From positions 1-51,906 of the forward strand of contig JAFQXN010000005.1 of NCBI GenBank assembly GCA_017406905.1: DNA of 51,906 nucleotides, written 5' to 3'. Below are positions 47,611 to 51,906 of the stretch, piece by piece (the stretch's first letter is position 1; every line of letters starts with the position of its first letter). The notes beneath the pieces were generated by a model. The model did no database searches. It was not told the DNA's origin and worked only from the letters and a program-made list of their open reading frames with translations. The position numbers were made by a program, and so were the translations under genes. Origin of the DNA: Candidatus Saccharimonadota bacterium. Lineage in GTDB: Bacteria; Patescibacteriota; Saccharimonadia; Saccharimonadales; Saccharimonadaceae.

Positions 47611-49373
47611 TGGCTCTCCTTACCAAAGACGCCGAGAATCGAATCGTCAATCTCCTCTTAGCGGAGGGTTTAGCCGATCCCAATCTTGTGCTAAGTATTA
47701 AACAAGAGGCTGAAGCCAACGGCAAGCCAGTCCTCTCAGAACTTATTAACCGTCAGCTCATCAGCAACGACATGGTCGCCCATGCCACCGCTGTTATTAT
47801 CGGCGTACCCTATGTCGAGCTCAAAAACATCACCATTGACCAAGACATTCTCGCCAAAATACCTGGCGATGCTTCCTCGCGCGTCCTCGCCGTACCTCTC
47901 GGTGAAAAAGACGGTATGCTCAACGTCGCCATGGTAGATCCTACCAACGTCCAAACTACCGACTACATCTCCAACCTCATCAATCAACCCATCCGCGTCT
48001 GGATGTCCTCAGAACGTGGTGTTCGTGAAATGCTCGAAAAATACCACGGCGATTTCTCCGGCGTCAAAGAAGCTGTTCGCGAGACTGGCGAGGAAGCCGT
48101 CGAAGAAGCACGCTCCAATGTTAAGACTATCGTCCAAGATTCACCAATCTCTAAGGCGCTCACTACCATTCTCAGTTATGCCGCCAAGACCAAAGCTTCC
48201 GATATCCACATTGAGCCACTCGAGACCTCGCTCATCATTCGTTGCCGCATCGACGGCGTACTTCGCAAAATCATGGAACTCCCCAAAACAGTCGCCCCCG
48301 CACTCGTTTCACGCATCAAAATTCTTTCCAATCTCAAAATCGACGAACACCGTATCCCCCAAGACGGCCAATTCACGGTCTTAGTCGACGATAAGGAAAT
48401 CGATCTTCGTATCGCCATCTCTCCAGTTACCTGGGGCGAGCAAGTAGTCATTCGTCTTCTTGATAAAAAAGGCGTTTCTATGGAAATCGAAAAAATGGGT
48501 ATGTCCGGCCGTGCCCTCCGTTCCGTCTTGGCTGGCATCAAGAAACCAAACGGCATGATTCTCACCTCTGGCCCTACCGGTTCTGGTAAGTCCACCACTT
48601 TGTATGCGCTCATTCAGCAAATCAAATCCGAAGAGATCAATATTGTCACGCTAGAAGATCCGGTCGAGTATAAAATGGACGGCATCAATCAAATCCAAGT
48701 CAATGTCGACGCCGGCCTCACCTTCGCTTCCGGTCTCCGCTCCATCCTTCGTCAGGACCCAGACGTAGTAATGGTAGGTGAGATTCGTGACTCCGAGACC
48801 GCCGGTCTTGCTGTGCAGGCCGCCCTTACTGGTCACCTCGTCTTTTCCACCCTCCACACCAACTCTGCTGCCGGCATCCTTCCACGTCTCCTTGATATGG
48901 GTATCGAACCATTCCTTTTGGCATCCACCCTTAATGTCGTCATCGGTCAGCGTCTTGTTCGTCGCATCACGGAAAAGCGCGAAATGTACAAATCTTCCGA
49001 AGTAGAAACCAAAGGTATCAACAGCATCGTCGGCGATTTATTGCCCAAAGACAAAGAATCCGTCGCATCCGTCAGTGAAGATCTTGGCTATCCTGGCCTG
49101 CCAGTTAAAAATGATGATTTTTATATGCTCGCAAAAGGTATGGACACCAAAGAAACTCCAGGCGGCTACACCGGCCGTGCCGGTCTTTATGAGACCATCG
49201 ATGTAGATGAAGATATCCAGAAATTAATTATTTCTCATGCCACCGCCAATGAAATTATGCGTCTCGCCAAGTCAAAGGGTACCGTCACTATGCGCCAGGA
49301 TGGTGTTCTCAAAGTATTATCTGGCATAACATCAATAGAGGAGGTAAACCGCGTAGCTAGTGATTTATCATAA
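47610..49373 (+). CDS. pilB: Type IV pilus extension ATPase PilB
   Basis: The 587-residue hexameric ATPase drives pilus polymerisation. It has an N-terminal GspE_N-like domain (MVAHATAVIIGVPYVEL), Walker A GPTGSGKSTTLY at about residue 320, the Asp box VTLEDPVEY, Walker B DPDVVMVGEIRDSETA and His box TGHLVFSTLHTNSA. The tetracysteine zinc motif of typical PilB and GspE is absent from the 440-500 segment, which is Lys/Glu/Ser-rich instead. The P-loop DNA is shared with pilT over 32 bp. Confidence 0.95.
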   Translation: MALLTKDAENRIVNLLLAEGLADPNLVLSIKQEAEANGKPVLSELINRQLISNDMVAHATAVIIGVPYVELKNITIDQDILAKIPGDASSRVLAVPLGEKDGMLNVAMVDPTNVQTTDYISNLINQPIRVWMSSERGVREMLEKYHGDFSGVKEAVRETGEEAVEEARSNVKTIVQDSPISKALTTILSYAAKTKASDIHIEPLETSLIIRCRIDGVLRKIMELPKTVAPALVSRIKILSNLKIDEHRIPQDGQFTVLVDDKEIDLRIAISPVTWGEQVVIRLLDKKGVSMEIEKMGMSGRALRSVLAGIKKPNGMILTSGPTGSGKSTTLYALIQQIKSEEINIVTLEDPVEYKMDGINQIQVNVDAGLTFASGLRSILRQDPDVVMVGEIRDSETAGLAVQAALTGHLVFSTLHTNSAAGILPRLLDMGIEPFLLASTLNVVIGQRLVRRITEKREMYKSSEVETKGINSIVGDLLPKDKESVASVSEDLGYPGLPVKNDDFYMLAKGMDTKETPGGYTGRAGLYETIDVDEDIQKLIISHATANEIMRLAKSKGTVTMRQDGVLKVLSGITSIEEVNRVASDLS

Positions 49374-49382
49374 TGCTTGTGG

Positions 49383-49388
49383 TATAAT
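49383..49388 (+). promoter_or_regulatory. -10 promoter (6-nt gap) for pilT
   Basis: TGGTATAAT ends 6 nt before the ATG at 49395, giving pilT its own leaderless transcript inside the operon. The in-frame start at 49377 lies upstream of the hexamer. Confidence 0.65.
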
Positions 49389-49394
49389 AAAACT

Positions 49395-50477
49395 ATGGAA
49401 AGTACTGGGCAAATCAACACACCAAAAATCGAATCTTTACTCGAAGAATGTATCAAACGTAACGCTTCCGATTTGCATATCCAATACGGCCTCCCGCCAA
49501 TTTTGCGCATTGATGGTATGCTCACCCCAGTAGCTGGTGGCACTCCTCTCAATGAGGAAGCCGTTCGCAGCCTCATCTTCGCCACTCTAGACGAAGATCA
49601 GCAAAAAATCCTTCTCAAAGACAAAGAATTTGACTTTTCATTCGCATTTGGCGATATTGCCCGCTTCCGCGTTAATGCCTTCCATGAGCGCGGCAAATTG
49701 GCCGCCGCCTTCCGTCTCATCCCCAACCAAATCAAAAACATCAGCGATCTTGGTATGCCGGCCGTCGTCGAGACCTTCGCCGAGTTTCCTCGTGGCCTCG
49801 TATTGGTCACTGGCCCTACCGGTTCTGGTAAGTCCACCACTCTCGCTGCTTTAGTCGATAAAATCAATCGCGAAAAGGCTACCCACATTATTACCATCGA
49901 AGACCCTATTGAATTTACTCATAAGTCTATCCGCTCCGTCATTGCACAGCGTGAAGTTCACTATGATACTTTCAGTTTTGCCGCCGCCCTTAGGTCGGCA
50001 CTCCGTGAAGACCCTGATGTTGTACTTATCGGCGAGATGCGCGATTTAGAGACCATCCAGGCCGCCATTACTATCGCCGAGACAGGCCACCTTGTCTTCG
50101 CCACACTTCACACCAACTCTGCCGCCCAATCTATCGACCGCATGGTAGACGTTTTCCCGGCTCACCAGCAGCCACAAGTTCGTACACAGCTTTCCAATAT
50201 GCTCATGGCCATTTGCGCCCAACGCCTCGTGCCGGCCATCGGCGGCGGTCGTGTAGTTGCCGCTGAAATCATGATTGCTAATTCCGCCATCCGTGCTCTT
50301 ATTCGTGATGGCAAAACCCATCAAATAGACACTGCCATTCAAACTGGCGCCGAACAAGGTATGCAAACCATGGATCGCACTCTTGCTAAGCTTGTCCAGA
50401 CCGGTGTTATCACCTACGATTCTGCTCGCGAATATGCCGTAGACATCAACGAACTAAACAGATTAGTCAAGGGCTAA
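49395..50477 (+). CDS. pilT: Type IV pilus retraction ATPase PilT
   Basis: The 360-residue ATPase powers pilus retraction. It has the N-terminal PAS-like domain with ASDLHIQYGLPPILRIDG, Walker A GPTGSGKSTTL, Asp box ITIEDPIEFTH, Walker B DPDVVLIGEMRDLETI, His box TGHLVFATLHTNSA, and the C-terminal AIRALIRDGK motif typical of PilT. A retraction motor implies dynamic pili useful for host-cell contact. A separate promoter suggests independent control from pilB. Confidence 0.95.
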   Translation: MESTGQINTPKIESLLEECIKRNASDLHIQYGLPPILRIDGMLTPVAGGTPLNEEAVRSLIFATLDEDQQKILLKDKEFDFSFAFGDIARFRVNAFHERGKLAAAFRLIPNQIKNISDLGMPAVVETFAEFPRGLVLVTGPTGSGKSTTLAALVDKINREKATHIITIEDPIEFTHKSIRSVIAQREVHYDTFSFAAALRSALREDPDVVLIGEMRDLETIQAAITIAETGHLVFATLHTNSAAQSIDRMVDVFPAHQQPQVRTQLSNMLMAICAQRLVPAIGGGRVVAAEIMIANSAIRALIRDGKTHQIDTAIQTGAEQGMQTMDRTLAKLVQTGVITYDSAREYAVDINELNRLVKG

Positions 50478-50478
50478 A

Positions 50479-51684
50479 ATGAAGCGATTTAATTATAAAG
50501 CCAGAGAGAAGGAAACAGGCAAACTCGTCAAAGGCAATATCCAAGCCGAGACAGAGCAGATTGCCGGTCGTCTTTTGATTGAACAAGGTTACATTCCTCA
50601 ATCAGTCGTAGAAGAAGGTGCCGGTCCACTCAATAAAAAAGGCCACGTCACTACTAAAGACCGTATTATGTTTACCCGTCAGCTCGCCACCCTTATCGGG
50701 GCCGGCCTCCCACTAGCGGCCTCTTTGCGCACCGTGGCAGGGCAGACCGAGAGCAAAGCCATGAAAGCCGTCATCGAAGAAATTCTCGCATCCGTAGAAT
50801 CCGGTAAAAGTCTCTACGAAGCTTTCTCCGCTCACGCCGATATTTTCAACGGTGTTTATCTCGCACTCATTCAGGCTGGCGAAAAGTCCGGTACTCTAGA
50901 TCTCGCACTCAAACGTCTCGCCGACCAAGAGGAAAAAGACGCCGCCCTCATGTCCAAAATCAAAGGCGCGCTCGTCTACCCCGCCATTATTTTAGTGGTT
51001 ATTATTGCCGTGCTTGCTTTCATGATGATCATGGTGGTTCCTCAAGTTCGCAATCTTTACGACGACATGGGCAAGGAATTGCCAGGCCTCACTCAGTTTC
51101 TTGTCAACGTCACTGATTTCTTCGGTGACTTTTGGTGGCTTATTCTTCTCGTTGTTGTCGGTATTGGCGGCGGTATTTTCTACTTTGTCAAAAAGACTCC
51201 CGCTGGTCGCAAGGTTGCTGATAGTTTCAAGATTCACGCACCCATCTTTGGCGGCTTGTTCCGTAAACTTTACGTTTCACGTTTTGCGCGTACGGCCGAA
51301 ATGATGCTTGCTACAGGTGTGCCAATGCTTGATTCCGTCAGGATCGCTATCGAATCCGTCAGCAACACCGTAGTAGAAGAAGAATACAACAAATCTCTCG
51401 AAGTTATCAAGAGCGGCAAACCTCTTTCTGCCTCGCTTGAAGGTTTAGATTACATGCTACCACTTGTCCCACAAATGTCCGGCATCGGCGAGGAATCTGG
51501 TAAGATCGACGAAATGCTTGGCAAAGCCGCCCAAGTTTACGAAAACGAGCTCGAAGAGCAAGTCAATAATATTTCCACCATGATTGAGCCTATTCTCATG
51601 GTCATCATGGCCGGCCTCATTGGCGTAGTAGTCGGCGGTACGCTTCTTCCGATTTACTCCCTCGTGAACTCCGTCACTGTATAG
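50479..51684 (+). CDS. pilC: Type IV pilus inner-membrane platform protein PilC
   Basis: PilC couples the motor ATPases to pilin assembly. The 401-residue protein has two GspF domains (FTRQLATLIGAGLPLAASL; FARTAEMMLATGVPMLDSV) and three membrane helices (about 170-195, 215-240, 370-395), the usual size. The start lies 1 bp after the pilT stop. It is followed by a terminator. Confidence 0.95.
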   Translation: MKRFNYKAREKETGKLVKGNIQAETEQIAGRLLIEQGYIPQSVVEEGAGPLNKKGHVTTKDRIMFTRQLATLIGAGLPLAASLRTVAGQTESKAMKAVIEEILASVESGKSLYEAFSAHADIFNGVYLALIQAGEKSGTLDLALKRLADQEEKDAALMSKIKGALVYPAIILVVIIAVLAFMMIMVVPQVRNLYDDMGKELPGLTQFLVNVTDFFGDFWWLILLVVVGIGGGIFYFVKKTPAGRKVADSFKIHAPIFGGLFRKLYVSRFARTAEMMLATGVPMLDSVRIAIESVSNTVVEEEYNKSLEVIKSGKPLSASLEGLDYMLPLVPQMSGIGEESGKIDEMLGKAAQVYENELEEQVNNISTMIEPILMVIMAGLIGVVVGGTLLPIYSLVNSVTV

Positions 51685-51719
51685 CGCCCGGCAGGGAATA
51701 TTACAGCCTAAGCCTCAAT

Positions 51720-51741
51720 CCGCCCGCAAGGGCGGTTTTTT
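51720..51741 (+). terminator. Intrinsic terminator after pilC
   Basis: CCGCCC-GCAA-GGGCGG is followed by TTTTTT. Confidence 0.9.
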
Positions 51742-51820
51742 ATCGTCTCCTTTTTGTAAAACCCAATGTCGCTCAATCGTTCTTGTGCGACGCATAAATA
51801 ATAAATGAAAGGATGTCTAT

Positions 51821-51906
51821 ATGATTAGGCAAAATATAAAAAATAAACAGGGCTTTACCATTATTGAGGTGGTACTTGTGCTTGCTATCGCCGGTCTTAT
51901 CTTCTT
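51821..51906 (+). CDS. Type IV prepilin (5' end only)
   Basis: The frame starts MIRQNIKNKQGFTIIEVVLV and continues hydrophobic to the window edge (28 codons). The short basic leader, Gly/Phe cleavage site (QG|FTIIE) and Glu at position +5 are the class III signal recognised by prepilin peptidase. GAAAGGATG is upstream. It probably encodes a pilin subunit for the preceding machine. Confidence 0.9.
   Translation, partial: MIRQNIKNKQGFTIIEVVLVLAIAGLIF

Noticed and set aside
1-51906. Alternative genetic code with UGA as glycine
   Set aside because: Several well-defined genes end in TGA (for example the 1577 gene at 1017-1019 and the ABC ATPase at 14347-14349), and internal TGA codons are not needed anywhere.

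Overview
The window reads as a chromosomal segment of a Candidatus Saccharibacteria (TM7) or closely related Patescibacteria/CPR bacterium. Support for this: genes are small and tightly packed; TGA is used as an ordinary stop (genetic code 11, which argues against the UGA-recoding CPR lineages); all four tRNAs carry an encoded CCA; and the gene content combines FemA/B-type bridge ligases, CtpE-like P-type ATPase, a type IV pilus operon and ricin-lectin/CAP-type surface proteins, with almost no biosynthetic genes. The lineage is inferred from gene content and style; no 16S gene is present.

Layout. 1-5821: a cut-off secreted ricin-lectin protein, a membrane protein, a LexA-N-like regulator divergent from an LCP cell-wall ligase, then the classic origin-flanking block jag(khpB)-yidC-rnpA-rpmH on the minus strand. 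5822-9790: the replication origin with dnaA, dnaN and recF; DnaA-box clusters lie on both sides of dnaA, and the dnaA-dnaN spacer holds a helically phased box array plus a probable DnaA-trio unwinding element. 9787-19708: a large unknown anchored protein, an RNA m5U methyltransferase, tRNA-Ser(GGA), a MacB-like ABC exporter, MurE and a tail-to-tail truncated Mur-ligase paralogue, tRNA-Ser(CGA), a DUF6512-like protein, tRNA-Arg(GCG), PAP2 and HIT proteins. 19841-32601: a HEXXH protein, valS, a GH13 glucosidase, small and unknown genes, an IS-derived small protein, two FemA/B ligases and a P-type ATPase. 32602-39310: CAP, 7TM, methyltransferase, tsaD, rlmH, MBL protein and tRNA-Gln. 39368-43992: ftsK, rpsF-ssb-rpsR-efp-tlyA. 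44114-51906: pilM-pilN-pilO-small protein-pilB-pilT-pilC and the start of a prepilin.

Most striking observation. Several core genes (valS twice, both FemA/B genes, tsaD twice, tlyA) carry in-frame, stop-free, palindromic inserts that fall into repeat families. In families A and C the central core is conserved between copies, while the outer arms are different at each locus yet perfectly self-complementary over 15-23 bp. Family C is present in opposite orientations relative to its two host genes and is open in both. This resembles in principle the Rickettsia palindromic elements, but with locus-specific arms, and may be an undescribed mobile-element or RNA-structure system.

A second genome-wide theme is gene expression. 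At least twelve genes have a TATAAT/TACAAT hexamer exactly 6 nt before the start codon, which predicts leaderless mRNAs. Genes inside operons, and a minority with leaders, use Shine-Dalgarno sequences instead.
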